Below are positions 14,899 through 22,842 of a stretch of 31,751 bases of DNA, piece after piece (the first letter of the stretch is position 1; every line of letters begins with the position of its first letter). The stretch spans positions 1 through 31,751 of the forward strand of contig DAIOGK010000032.1 of the NCBI GenBank assembly GCA_036745275.1, given 5' to 3'. The position numbers and the translations under genes were made by a program. The notes beneath the pieces are model-generated. The model was not told the DNA's origin and made no database searches. It worked only from the letters and a program-made list of their open reading frames with translations. The stretch comes from JAIUNP01 sp020161975 (GTDB taxonomy: Bacteria; Pseudomonadota; Alphaproteobacteria; Rhizobiales; Beijerinckiaceae).

Positions 14899-15146
14899 GT
14901 TGCCGGGGGACGTTTGCATTCCATGATCGTCATGCGGTCCCGCACTGTTGCATTTTTGCTAACCATGCCGCCGACATGGTGCATCCAGACAGTCAAACCG
15001 CTGTGATTGTCACAAATTCGCCCCGAACGGATCGGCATAGCCTTCATTAACGATATCTCGACGCGCACCGGGCATCTTGTCTGCCGGGTGGCATTGAGTG
15101 GAAGTGCTGGGCAGGGGCCTGCGCACGGTGGCTATGGAGTGTGACG

Positions 15147-16436
15147 GTGATACGGTTGGCGAAGATGGATCGGCGGTTGTTCTTGCTGGGGGCCTCGGCC
15201 TCGGGGCTCGCGCTTTCGGTCGGCAGCGCAGGGGCACAGCAGCGCGGCGATGCCAGCGCGGGTGGGCAGGCCGAATGGCGCCAGCAGTATGATTCGTCCC
15301 CGCTCCGCGACAAGCCCGTCAAATCGGACGCGCCGATTCTCTCGCCGCAGACCATTGCCGCCACTGAAGCGGCCATCGGCCAGTTCCAGCAGATCGTTTC
15401 GCGCGGTGGCTGGCAGATGATGCCCACCGGCCAGCGGCTGAAGCTTGGCTCGCGCGGGCCGGCCGTTGTCACCCTGCGCGGTCGTCTCATCACCGGCGGC
15501 GACCTCCAGGCCAACAACGCCAATTCGCCGATTTTCGATTCGTATGTTGAAGCGGGCGTGAAGCGCTTTCAGGAGCGGCACGGCCTTGGCGCGACCGGCG
15601 TCGTCGGCCCGCAGACCATCGCCGCCTTCAACGTGCCGGCAGATGTGCGCCTGAAGCAGCTTGAGATCAACCTGATCCGCCTGAAGTCGTTCGGACAGAA
15701 TCTGTCGGGCCGCTATGTCATGGCCAATATTCCGGCGGCCTATGTCGAGACGGTCGAGAACAACGTCGTGGCCACGCGCCACGTTGCCGGCGTCGGCAAG
15801 ATGGATCGCCAGTCGCCGATCATGCAGGCGAAGATCTACAACGTGAACTTCAACCCCTTCTGGACGGTTCCGGCCTCGATCATCCGCAAGGATCTGATCC
15901 CCAAGATGCAGAAGGATCCGAACTACCTGACGGATCAGAAGATTCGCATCTACAACAAGGCGGGACAGGAGCTTCAGCCGAGCCAGGTCAACTGGCATTC
16001 GTATGAAGCGACCAACTATATGTTCCGGCAGGACCCCGGCGCGGATATCAACTCGATGGGCGTTGTCCGCATCGACATCGCCAATCCGCACGGCGTCTAC
16101 ATGCACGATACGCCGGCCAAAGGCATTTTCGGCGACGATTTCCGCTTCGTCTCTTCAGGCTGCATCCGCGTGCAGAATGTGCGTGAATTTGTGGCGTGGA
16201 TTCTGAAGGAAACGCCGAATTGGAACCGCGACCAGATCGAGGCGGCCATCCGTTCCGGCCAGCGCATTGACGCAAAGCCCAACGCGCAGATCCCGGTTTA
16301 CTGGGTCTACATCACCGCCTGGGCGACGCCGGAAGGCGCGATGCAGTTCCGTGACGACATCTACAGCAAGGATGGTTTCGGCCCCGGCGCGGTCACCGCC
16401 GCGATGCAGGCGGGCGACAGCGAGCCGGATCAATAA
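15147..16436 (+). CDS. L,D-transpeptidase (YkuD domain) with peptidoglycan-binding domain
   Basis: This exported enzyme makes 3-3 cross-links in peptidoglycan or attaches proteins to it. It begins with a twin-arginine-like signal (MDRRLFLLGASASGLALS), then a PG_binding_1 domain (LKLGSRGPAVVTLRGRL to TGVVGPQTIAAFNV), and a YkuD catalytic domain with His320 in YMHDTP and nucleophile Cys339 in SSGCIRV. The N-terminal layout is that of the YcbB/LdtD-type, as for LdtP of Liberibacter, whose gene is controlled by LdtR. GTG 15147 is used because GGAG lies seven bases upstream; GTG 15141 and ATG 15165 are alternatives. The 429-residue length fits. A terminator follows directly. Confidence 0.92.
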   Translation: MIRLAKMDRRLFLLGASASGLALSVGSAGAQQRGDASAGGQAEWRQQYDSSPLRDKPVKSDAPILSPQTIAATEAAIGQFQQIVSRGGWQMMPTGQRLKLGSRGPAVVTLRGRLITGGDLQANNANSPIFDSYVEAGVKRFQERHGLGATGVVGPQTIAAFNVPADVRLKQLEINLIRLKSFGQNLSGRYVMANIPAAYVETVENNVVATRHVAGVGKMDRQSPIMQAKIYNVNFNPFWTVPASIIRKDLIPKMQKDPNYLTDQKIRIYNKAGQELQPSQVNWHSYEATNYMFRQDPGADINSMGVVRIDIANPHGVYMHDTPAKGIFGDDFRFVSSGCIRVQNVREFVAWILKETPNWNRDQIEAAIRSGQRIDAKPNAQIPVYWVYITAWATPEGAMQFRDDIYSKDGFGPGAVTAAMQAGDSEPDQ

Positions 16437-16456
16437 TTAGAGAAATAACCGGAAGA

Positions 16457-16478
16457 GGGGGCCTCGGCCCCCTTTTTT
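16457..16478 (+). terminator. Rho-independent terminator after the L,D-transpeptidase gene
   Basis: GGGGGC (16457-16462) and GCCCCC (16467-16472) close on a CTCG loop and are followed by six T residues. It lies 20 bases after the stop codon. Confidence 0.93.
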
Positions 16479-16496
16479 GTTTTGAGCGGCTCGATT

Positions 16497-16748
16497 ATGG
16501 ACAGCCGCATGAGAAAGATTCCCGCACGCTTTACCTGGCTCGTGATGCCCGCCATCATGGCGCTGATGATGACCTTCGTGGTCTCCGGCATCTCGACATT
16601 CCGCATTCTTGGTCTGGTGCCGGGCTTTGTCAGGGAATGGATGGGCGCCTGGGTGCTCTCCTACCTCATCGCATATCCGACGCTGCTGGTCGTGCTGCCG
16701 ATCGTCAAGCATGCGATGGTCGCGATCATGGAGCCGCCGAAGGGGTGA
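16497..16748 (+). CDS. DUF2798 family small membrane protein
   Basis: An 83-residue protein (79 if ATG 16509 is used) with two transmembrane helices: MRKIPARFTWLVMPAIMALMM and WVLSYLIAYPTLLVVLPIVK. The spacing, the VVSGISTFR loop and the length match DUF2798, a widespread group of small inner-membrane proteins of unknown function. It begins only 18 bases after the T-run of the upstream terminator, so its transcription probably starts within the end of the transpeptidase gene or depends on read-through. GAGCGG lies a few bases before ATG 16497 and is a weak ribosome site. Confidence 0.75.
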   Translation: MDSRMRKIPARFTWLVMPAIMALMMTFVVSGISTFRILGLVPGFVREWMGAWVLSYLIAYPTLLVVLPIVKHAMVAIMEPPKG

Positions 16749-16807
16749 GGCGCCTTGAACGGCAGCCGTGAAAACCCATATGAACAGGACCGCGAAAGGA
16801 TTGCGTC

Positions 16808-17143
16808 ATGTTCACCAGGGATACCTCGATCACCGCCGCCCTGCCGGTGTATCGTGCCAACGGCACGGTGATGGCCGCAGATGTTGAAGCGCTCTATACG
16901 GACGCGCCGGCTCGCTCGATGATTGTGGTCGACCCGGATTTCGATGGCTACATGGCCGAACTTTCGCGGGGCCTCAATACCATTCTGGCGCGCACGGGAA
17001 CCGGCGTGAAGAAAATCGCTGTGATCCTGAACGCCGATAGTCTCGATGAGGCGGAACTCGGTGGTCTTTCGACCAATGGCGCCAGCCTGCGCGCCTTTCC
17101 GCGCGGTGAGACACAGGCCGCGCTTGCCTGGGCGCAGGACTGA
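16808..17143 (+). CDS. Hypothetical protein with a SpoIIAA/STAS-like C-terminal half
   Basis: A 111-residue soluble protein. The start at 16808 has GAAAGGA seven bases upstream, and a clear terminator follows at 17150. I recognise no family with certainty. Its last 42 residues, from KIAVILNAD to FPRGETQAALAW, can be laid against the same region of the SpoIIAA-like protein at 8236-8610 with no gap, keeping the IAV strand, the FP pair and the AAxxW helix. This suggests a related alpha/beta fold, perhaps a second SpoIIAA/STAS-like protein. The role is unknown. Confidence 0.7.
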   Translation: MFTRDTSITAALPVYRANGTVMAADVEALYTDAPARSMIVVDPDFDGYMAELSRGLNTILARTGTGVKKIAVILNADSLDEAELGGLSTNGASLRAFPRGETQAALAWAQD

Positions 17144-17149
17144 ATCGCT

Positions 17150-17171
17150 GCCCCGCTGCGGCGGGGCTTTT
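17150..17171 (+). terminator. Rho-independent terminator
   Basis: GCCCCGC (17150-17156) and GCGGGGC (17161-17167) form a 7-bp stem around a TGCG loop, followed by four T residues. It lies seven bases after the stop codon of the upstream small gene and before glyA. Confidence 0.85.
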
Positions 17172-17269
17172 GTCCTGATGAACCCCATGCTAAAGCCCGC
17201 CCCGAGTCCCCTTCCGGCGCGCGCGGGGTGCCTTGGCACCGGCGGCGTCGCTTTTCCCGCGAGGCCCCG

Positions 17270-18553
17270 ATGACCGCTCCCCGCTCCAATTCCTTCTTTT
17301 CCGCCAGCCTCGCTGATCGCGACCCCGAAATCGCCCGCGCCGTCGCACTGGAACTTGGCCGCCAGCGCGACGAAATCGAGCTGATCGCCTCCGAGAACAT
17401 CGTTTCCCGCGCGGTTCTGGAAGCGCAGGGCTCGGTGCTGACAAACAAGTATGCGGAAGGCTATCCCGGCAAGCGCTACTATGGCGGCTGCCAGTATGTC
17501 GATATCGCCGAAAAGCTGGCGATTGACCGGGCCTGCCAGCTTTTCGGCTGCAACTTCGCCAATGTACAGCCGAATTCGGGCAGCCAGGCCAATCAGGGCG
17601 TTTTCCTCGCGCTGATGAAGCCGGGTGACACCTTCATGGGCCTGAACCTTGCGGCGGGTGGCCATCTTACCCACGGCGCGCCGGTCAACATGAGCGGCAA
17701 GTGGTTCAACGTGGTGCCTTACAACGTCGACAAGGAGACGCATTGCGTTGACATGGACGAGGTGGAGCGCCTGGCCCATGAACACAAGCCGAAGATCATC
17801 ATCGCCGGCGGCTCGGCCTATGCCCGCCACTGGGATTTCGCCCGCTTCCGCGCCATCTGCGATGCTGTGGGCGCCTATTTCATGGTCGATATCGCGCATT
17901 TTGCCGGGCTTGTGGCGGGCGGTTCGCATCCTTCGCCCTTCCCGCATGCGCATGTCGTCACCACCACGACGCACAAGACCCTGCGCGGCCCGCGCGGCGG
18001 CATGATCCTCACCAACGACGAGGACATCGCCAAGAAGGTGAATTCGGCTATCTTCCCCGGCCTGCAAGGCGGTCCGCTGATGCATGTGATCGCCGCCAAG
18101 GCGGTGGCCTTCCATGAAGCGCTCCAGCCCGAGTTCAAAGCCTATGCGCATCAGGTTGTCGCCAATGCCGATGCGCTGGCAAAGTGCCTCCTGAAGCACG
18201 GCTTCGACCTGGTGACCGGCGGCACCGACAACCACCTGATGCTGGTCGACCTGCGCCCCAAGAAGACAACCGGCAAGGCCGCGGAAGCGGCGATGGGCCG
18301 CGCGCACATCACCTGTAACAAGAACGGTATTCCGTATGATCCGGAAAAGCCGATGGTCACCTCCGGTGTCCGCCTCGGCACACCGGCCGCCACCTCGCGC
18401 GGTTTCGGTACCAAGGAGTTCGAGGAGGTGGGTGACCTGATCGCCGAGGTCATCGACGGGCTGGCGAAGAACGGCGCAGAGAGCAACGGCGCGGTGGAAG
18501 AGGCTGTGAAGGCCAAGGCGCACAGGCTAACGGCAAGATTCCCGATTTACTGA
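17270..18553 (+). CDS. glyA: Serine hydroxymethyltransferase GlyA
   Basis: GlyA is the pyridoxal phosphate enzyme that converts serine and tetrahydrofolate to glycine and 5,10-methylene-tetrahydrofolate, the main source of one-carbon units. The 427-residue product has LIASENIVSRAVLEAQGSVL, TNKYAEGYPGKRYYGG, NVQPNSGSQANQ, VDIAHFAGLVAGG and the cofactor lysine Lys236 in TTTTHKTLRGPRGG. ATG 17270 is preceded by GCGAGG and gives the usual length; an in-frame ATG at 17228 would add 14 residues. A small GGTGC/GCACC hairpin lies about 30 bases upstream. glyA is normally followed directly by nrdR in this group; here an AT-rich gene is placed between them. Confidence 0.97.
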   Translation: MTAPRSNSFFSASLADRDPEIARAVALELGRQRDEIELIASENIVSRAVLEAQGSVLTNKYAEGYPGKRYYGGCQYVDIAEKLAIDRACQLFGCNFANVQPNSGSQANQGVFLALMKPGDTFMGLNLAAGGHLTHGAPVNMSGKWFNVVPYNVDKETHCVDMDEVERLAHEHKPKIIIAGGSAYARHWDFARFRAICDAVGAYFMVDIAHFAGLVAGGSHPSPFPHAHVVTTTTHKTLRGPRGGMILTNDEDIAKKVNSAIFPGLQGGPLMHVIAAKAVAFHEALQPEFKAYAHQVVANADALAKCLLKHGFDLVTGGTDNHLMLVDLRPKKTTGKAAEAAMGRAHITCNKNGIPYDPEKPMVTSGVRLGTPAATSRGFGTKEFEEVGDLIAEVIDGLAKNGAESNGAVEEAVKAKAHRLTARFPIY

Positions 18554-18554
18554 A

Positions 18555-19298
18555 ATGTTTGAAGGTTTCTTCGCTTTCTTTAACCGAGGAGACGTCGGTA
18601 TCGCGATAGGAGCGATTATCGCCGCTGCTACTTACCTTTTGCAGCGCGAAAAGCGCACAATAAGCTTTAACATAAAAAGTTTTATTTTTGAGATTCCCAA
18701 GAAAATTACTGGAAATGACGTCAGATTTTTAATTAATAACCTAGAAGTTTCCAAGATATTTATGAATAGAATTATTATTTGGAATTCTGGAAACAGGGAT
18801 ATTGATGGAAACGATGTATCTAAATCAGCGCCGCTTAAAATCACAGGGGTAGATGAATCGAAGTTAATTGATTTTCGTATTGTTCATCAATCGCACACAG
18901 CGTGCGACTTACGAATAGAATATGTGGATAATTTTGTTCGACTAAAATTTGATAAAATACCTAAAAAACATGGGTTTGTTGTTGATATAGTATCAAAAGA
19001 AGAATTTAATAATTTGGAATTAATTGGCTTTATTTCAGATACAAAATTAAAGAAATCAAGAATAGAATTAGTTACAAAGAACGAATCAAGCAGAATGTTT
19101 ATTGTTGCTATTTTTTCATCTTTATTCACAAGTGTTTCTTTATTTTTATTGAATTACGTAGGTTTTTTGGAGGGTGATGGGGCGAGAGCAAAATATCAGG
19201 GATTTATTTTTATTCTATCAATATTCATTTGCGGCTTTTTGATTGGAGAATATGAAAGAAGAGCAAAAAGCTTTTTGACTGATTACGGAGGGGATTAA
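18555..19298 (+). CDS. AT-rich orphan membrane protein inserted between glyA and nrdR
   Basis: A 247-residue protein with one transmembrane helix near residues 13-30, a beta-rich soluble domain (about 35-175) containing the motif RIIIWNSGNRDI (residues 72-83), and two helices near 181-203 and 214-233. A similar layout and an xxWNSGNxxI motif occur in uncharacterised bacterial membrane proteins, but I cannot name the family. Three rows of 60 bases (18661-18720, 18721-18780 and 18961-19020) contain 16, 11 and 14 G+C, against 42 and 40 in single rows of glyA and nrdR; the first 60 bases after 18600 have 32. Codons are dominated by AAA, AAT, ATT and TTT, unlike all neighbours. It starts one base after the glyA stop and ends in TAATG with the nrdR start. 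Acquired by transfer is the simplest reading; function unknown. Confidence 0.85.
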   Translation: MFEGFFAFFNRGDVGIAIGAIIAAATYLLQREKRTISFNIKSFIFEIPKKITGNDVRFLINNLEVSKIFMNRIIIWNSGNRDIDGNDVSKSAPLKITGVDESKLIDFRIVHQSHTACDLRIEYVDNFVRLKFDKIPKKHGFVVDIVSKEEFNNLELIGFISDTKLKKSRIELVTKNESSRMFIVAIFSSLFTSVSLFLLNYVGFLEGDGARAKYQGFIFILSIFICGFLIGEYERRAKSFLTDYGGD

Positions 19299-19765
19299 TG
19301 CGCTGCCCTTATTGCAGTTCGCTCGACACACAGGTGAAGGACAGCCGGCCGACGGATGACAACACGTCGATCCGGCGGCGGCGGGTCTGCCCCGATTGCG
19401 GCGGACGCTTTACGACCTTCGAGCGGGTACAACTGAAGGAACTCACCGTCATCAAGCGGTCGGGGCGCCGCCTGCCGTTCGACCGCGACAAGCTCGCCCG
19501 TTCGATCGAGATCGCCACGCGCAAGCGCCCGGTGGAGCCCGAACGGATCGAGCGCATGATCAACGGCATCGTGCGGCAGCTCGAAGCCTCGTCGGATGGC
19601 GATGTGACCTCCGAACAGATCGGGGAACTCGTCATGGAGGGTCTGAAAGGTCTCGACGAGGTGGCCTATGTCCGCTTTGCGTCCGTTTACCGCAACTTTC
19701 GCGATGCCTCCGAATTCGGCGCGCTGATCAGCGACCTCGAACAGCCCAAAGGCGACGGCGCGTGA
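19298..19765 (+). CDS. nrdR: Transcriptional repressor NrdR
   Basis: NrdR represses ribonucleotide reductase genes by binding NrdR boxes, using nucleotide state as the signal. The 155-residue product has the zinc ribbon with Cys3, Cys6, Cys31 and Cys34 (MRCPYC and CPDCGGRFTTFERV) and an ATP-cone domain (KRSGRRLPFDRDKLARSIEIATRKRPV and later VAYVRFASVYRNFRD). Its ATG shares the A with the TAA stop of the upstream AT-rich gene, and the ribosome site GGAGGGG is in that gene's last codons. Its stop overlaps the ribD start by four bases. Confidence 0.97.
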   Translation: MRCPYCSSLDTQVKDSRPTDDNTSIRRRRVCPDCGGRFTTFERVQLKELTVIKRSGRRLPFDRDKLARSIEIATRKRPVEPERIERMINGIVRQLEASSDGDVTSEQIGELVMEGLKGLDEVAYVRFASVYRNFRDASEFGALISDLEQPKGDGA

Positions 19766-20871
19766 CGAACGATGACGCCACCCGCGCCATGAATGCGGCG
19801 CTGGCCTATGCCCGGCATGGCCTGGGCGAGACGCGGCCCAACCCTTCCGTCGGTGCGCTGGTGATGCGCGACGGCGTGGTGCTGGGGCGGGGGCGCACCT
19901 CGAAAGGCGGACGCCCCCACGCCGAACGCGTGGCGCTGGAAGCGGCCGGGCCGGCTGCGCGCGGCGCCACGCTGATCGTGACGCTGGAACCCTGCGCCCG
20001 ACGCTCGCAGAGGGTCGACGCCATCTCCTGCACGGACGCGATCATCGAGGCCGGCATCGCGCGCGTCGTGATCGGCGCCGATGATCCGAGCGGGTTTGCC
20101 AATGGCGAAGGCGCCGCGCGGATGCGAACTGCGGGCATCGAGGTCATCACGGGCGTCTCGTCAGCGGCGGCCCGGAAGCTGAATCTCGGGCATATCCTGC
20201 GTGTGCAGGAACATCGGCCCATGGTCAGCCTGAAGCTGGCGCAGACGGCGGATGGCTTTGCCGGCACGCAAAGCGGCGGGCCGATCATGATCACCGGGCC
20301 GATTTCCTTCCGCCACACCCATCTTGCCCGGGCCGAGGCGGATGCAATCATGGTCGGCGCGGGCACAGTTCTGGGCGATGATCCGCAACTGAACTGCCGT
20401 CTGCCGGGGCTGGAGGCGCGCTCACCTGAGCGAATCGTCCTGGACGGGCGGCTCCGCACACCGCTGACCGCCAAGGTCGTGACGACGGCTGGCGCAATCC
20501 CCACCCGCATTTTCACCCAGGAAGGGCATGATCCGGCGCGGCTGGCGACATTCCGTGCAGGCGGTGTCGACATCACCGAATTGCCGGTGGAGGAGGGGGC
20601 AGCCGCGGCGTTGCGGGCGGTTCTGGCAGCGCTTGCGGCCTCCGGCGTCACGCGATTGATGGTTGAGGGCGGTCCGACCCTTGCCGAAGCGCTGGCCGAT
20701 GCCGACCTTATTGACGACTTCACGTTGATGACGGGGCCGAAGGCCGTCGGCGCGGGCGTTATCGCCCTTCGGCCCGGCCTCCGACGCTGGCTGGAACGGG
20801 CCGATGTTGCGGCGACCGACGCCGATGCGTGGGGCGAGGACCGCGTTGCGTTTTATGAAAGGGCGCGCTGA
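19762..20871 (+). CDS. ribD: Bifunctional riboflavin biosynthesis protein RibD
   Basis: RibD deaminates the pyrimidine made by GTP cyclohydrolase II and then reduces its sugar, two steps of riboflavin synthesis. The 369-residue product has an N-terminal deaminase domain with NPSVGALV, HAE at 53-55 and the zinc cysteines Cys78 and Cys90, and a C-terminal reductase domain beginning around PMVSLKLAQTADG, with GAGTVLGDDPQL and VEGGPTLAEALAD. The cysteines are separated by 11 residues (RRSQRVDAIS region) where the common PCSHxGRTPPC pattern has eight, so the substrate loop differs. GTG 19762 overlaps the nrdR stop (GTGA). Part of the glyA-nrdR-ribD-ribE unit. Confidence 0.94.
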   Translation: MTNDDATRAMNAALAYARHGLGETRPNPSVGALVMRDGVVLGRGRTSKGGRPHAERVALEAAGPAARGATLIVTLEPCARRSQRVDAISCTDAIIEAGIARVVIGADDPSGFANGEGAARMRTAGIEVITGVSSAAARKLNLGHILRVQEHRPMVSLKLAQTADGFAGTQSGGPIMITGPISFRHTHLARAEADAIMVGAGTVLGDDPQLNCRLPGLEARSPERIVLDGRLRTPLTAKVVTTAGAIPTRIFTQEGHDPARLATFRAGGVDITELPVEEGAAAALRAVLAALAASGVTRLMVEGGPTLAEALADADLIDDFTLMTGPKAVGAGVIALRPGLRRWLERADVAATDADAWGEDRVAFYERAR

Positions 20872-21497
20872 TGTTTACCGGGATCGTTTCAGACATCGGC
20901 ACGGTGCTGGCCAGCGAGGCCATCGGTGACGGACTGCGCCGGCTGACCATCGCCTGTGCCTATGACATCGACACGATTGCAATGGGCGCGTCCATCGCCT
21001 GTTCCGGCACCTGCCTCACCGTGGTCGAAACCGGGCGCACGGGCGCGCAGAACTGGTTTTCCGTGGATGCGGCGGCTGAAACGCTGCGGCTGACGACAGT
21101 GGGAACATGGCAGGCGGGGCGGCACATCAACCTCGAACGGGCGCTGAAGGTGGGCGACGAACTCGGCGGGCATATCGTCAGCGGGCATGTTGATTCGATC
21201 GCAACCATTATTGGTCGCGAGGATTTCACGGCAGGCGCGGCGCCATGGGGCGCGACGGCGAAGTTCACCCTCCGCGTGCCGCAGAACCTGAAGAAATTCG
21301 TGGCGCCGAAAGGCTCGGTCGCTCTTGATGGCGTCTCACTGACGGTCAACGGCGTTGAAGACGACCAGTTTGACGTGTTGCTGATCCCCCATACCCTCGC
21401 TGTCACCACCTTCGGTGAGCGGCAGGCGGGCGATGTCGTGAACTTCGAGGTGGACCTGATGGCGCGCTATGCCGCCCGGCTCAGCGAGGCGCGATAG
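20871..21497 (+). CDS. ribE: Riboflavin synthase, alpha subunit type (RibE)
   Basis: Riboflavin synthase converts two molecules of 6,7-dimethyl-8-ribityllumazine into riboflavin and the pyrimidine precursor. The 208-residue protein has two similar beta-barrel halves: MFTGIVSDIGTV with GASIACSGTCLTVV in the first, and HIVSGHVDSIATI, APKGSVALDGVSLTVN and HTLAVTTF in the second. The ATG at 20871 shares a base with the ribD stop (TGATG). It converges on the permease gene with a single base between them and no terminator in the gap. Confidence 0.96.
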   Translation: MFTGIVSDIGTVLASEAIGDGLRRLTIACAYDIDTIAMGASIACSGTCLTVVETGRTGAQNWFSVDAAAETLRLTTVGTWQAGRHINLERALKVGDELGGHIVSGHVDSIATIIGREDFTAGAAPWGATAKFTLRVPQNLKKFVAPKGSVALDGVSLTVNGVEDDQFDVLLIPHTLAVTTFGERQAGDVVNFEVDLMARYAARLSEAR

Positions 21498-21498
21498 G

Positions 21499-22842
21499 TC
21501 ACACCCTCAGCGGGCCCGGCTGGCGACCGCCCATCAGGCCGTCCGGTTTCAGGACGAGGAACAGCACCAGCAGCGCGAACAGCGCCACCTCCCGCCATTC
21601 GGATGGGAATACGAGGCCCCAGAGCACCTCGAAAACGCCGATGAGGACGCCGCCAAGCATCGCGCCAGGCACGGAACCGATACCTCCGATGATCGCCGCG
21701 ACCAGCGCCGTCATGCCCAGCATTCCGCCCCCTGCATAGCCCATGCCGCCGTAGAGCAGCACGACGAGAAAGCCCGCGAGCCCGGCCAGCGCGCTCGCAA
21801 GCGTGAAGGTGCGGATCAGCAGCGCGCGTTGTCCGATGCCGAGAAGTTCGGCGGCGACAGGTTCCTCGCTCGATGCCCGCCAGGCGCGGCCATGGCGCGT
21901 TCCCCGCACCAGATGCGTCACTGCCGCGGCTGCCCACAGTGCGATGGCGGTCGCCAGCAGCGCCATGGGCGTCGTCGTGACGATATAGCCCGGCGCTTCG
22001 GCCAGTGGCAGGGCATTGTTGAGCACCGGCGCCAGCCACAACCCGCGCGCGCCCTGTGACAGCCGCAAAAATTCCTCGATGACAATTGCAAGTCCGATGC
22101 TCGCAATCAGCATATGCTGTCCGGGCTGGCGGGTGAGCGGGGCGATGACGAGCCGCGCTGTCACCGCCCCTGTCAGCGCGGAAAGCCCGGTCGCCGCGAG
22201 AATAGCGATGGCGACGCCGCCGGAAAGATTGGCAAGCCCTGTCCGCTCGAACAGCAGAACGCCGATGACGGCAGCCATGCCGCCCAGCGCCGCAAAGGCG
22301 CCGAAGGCAAGGTTGATCCGCCCGGTCAGCCCGTAAATAAGTGCATAGGCTGCGGACAGCAGCGCGGAAATGCCGATGCGGGGCAGGGCGGACACCGCTT
22401 GTTGCACAAGATGGGAGGGTTGTGCCCCCAGCGGACCGATGGCCGCCTTCGGGCGGGCACCGGGCGGCGTTTCAATCACCGAATCCTGTGATTCCAGCCA
22501 GCGGTCGACGAGATAATGCGTGGCGGAAGGGCCAAGCGTTGCCCCATCCAGCCCGATGCGGATGATCTGCCGTTTGGCAAGGCTCAGTCCGGACCCGGCG
22601 AACCGGCAATAGATGAAATGCTCGCGCACCCCGTCACCAAGACGAAAGCGGATGAAAATTTCGCCCGGGCCAACGGTTTCGTTGCCGACCACGAAAACGC
22701 CGCGCGCGGTGTCCACCAGAGCGGGGATGAGGCGTCGGCACAAAACATCCTGCTCAGCATCGGAAAAGCGCGCGCAGCCGCCAATGCCGCAAAAAAGAAC
22801 GAGGGCGAGCGCGAGTGTGCGCTGGCCAAAATTGCGTATCAA
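21499..22842 (-). CDS. LivH-like ABC transporter permease with lipoprotein-like N-terminal extension
   Basis: A 447-residue protein. Residues 1-23 look like a lipoprotein or export signal ending in GGC (Cys23). About 24-150 is a soluble region with VFVVGNETVGPGEIFIRF and HFIYCRFAG. From about 155 it is a branched-chain amino acid permease of the LivH type: AAYALIYGLTGRINLAFGAFAALGG, then GQHMLIASIGLAIVIEEFLRL, RAWRASSEEPVAAELLGI and the family's final segment GTRHG to VLKPDGL. Normal LivH is about 290-310 residues, so the N-terminal 150 are extra. TTG 22842 overlaps the hemB stop by four bases, so translation is coupled. No livM, livG, livF or binding-protein gene is near. Substrate unknown. 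Confidence 0.8.
   Translation of the reverse strand: MIRNFGQRTLALALVLFCGIGGCARFSDAEQDVLCRRLIPALVDTARGVFVVGNETVGPGEIFIRFRLGDGVREHFIYCRFAGSGLSLAKRQIIRIGLDGATLGPSATHYLVDRWLESQDSVIETPPGARPKAAIGPLGAQPSHLVQQAVSALPRIGISALLSAAYALIYGLTGRINLAFGAFAALGGMAAVIGVLLFERTGLANLSGGVAIAILAATGLSALTGAVTARLVIAPLTRQPGQHMLIASIGLAIVIEEFLRLSQGARGLWLAPVLNNALPLAEAPGYIVTTTPMALLATAIALWAAAAVTHLVRGTRHGRAWRASSEEPVAAELLGIGQRALLIRTFTLASALAGLAGFLVVLLYGGMGYAGGGMLGMTALVAAIIGGIGSVPGAMLGGVLIGVFEVLWGLVFPSEWREVALFALLVLFLVLKPDGLMGGRQPGPLRV

Noticed and set aside
15132..16106. A 324-codon minus-strand open frame opposite the L,D-transpeptidase gene
   Set aside because: Antisense shadow without a ribosome site or family features.
16661..18523. 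A 620-codon minus-strand open frame opposite glyA
   Set aside because: Shadow of glyA and its upstream small genes; no family match and no ribosome site.
18540..19310. Target-site duplication around the AT-rich gene
   Set aside because: Short similar strings near both edges (GATTTACTGA and CTGATTACG) are too weak and shifted to count as a duplication.
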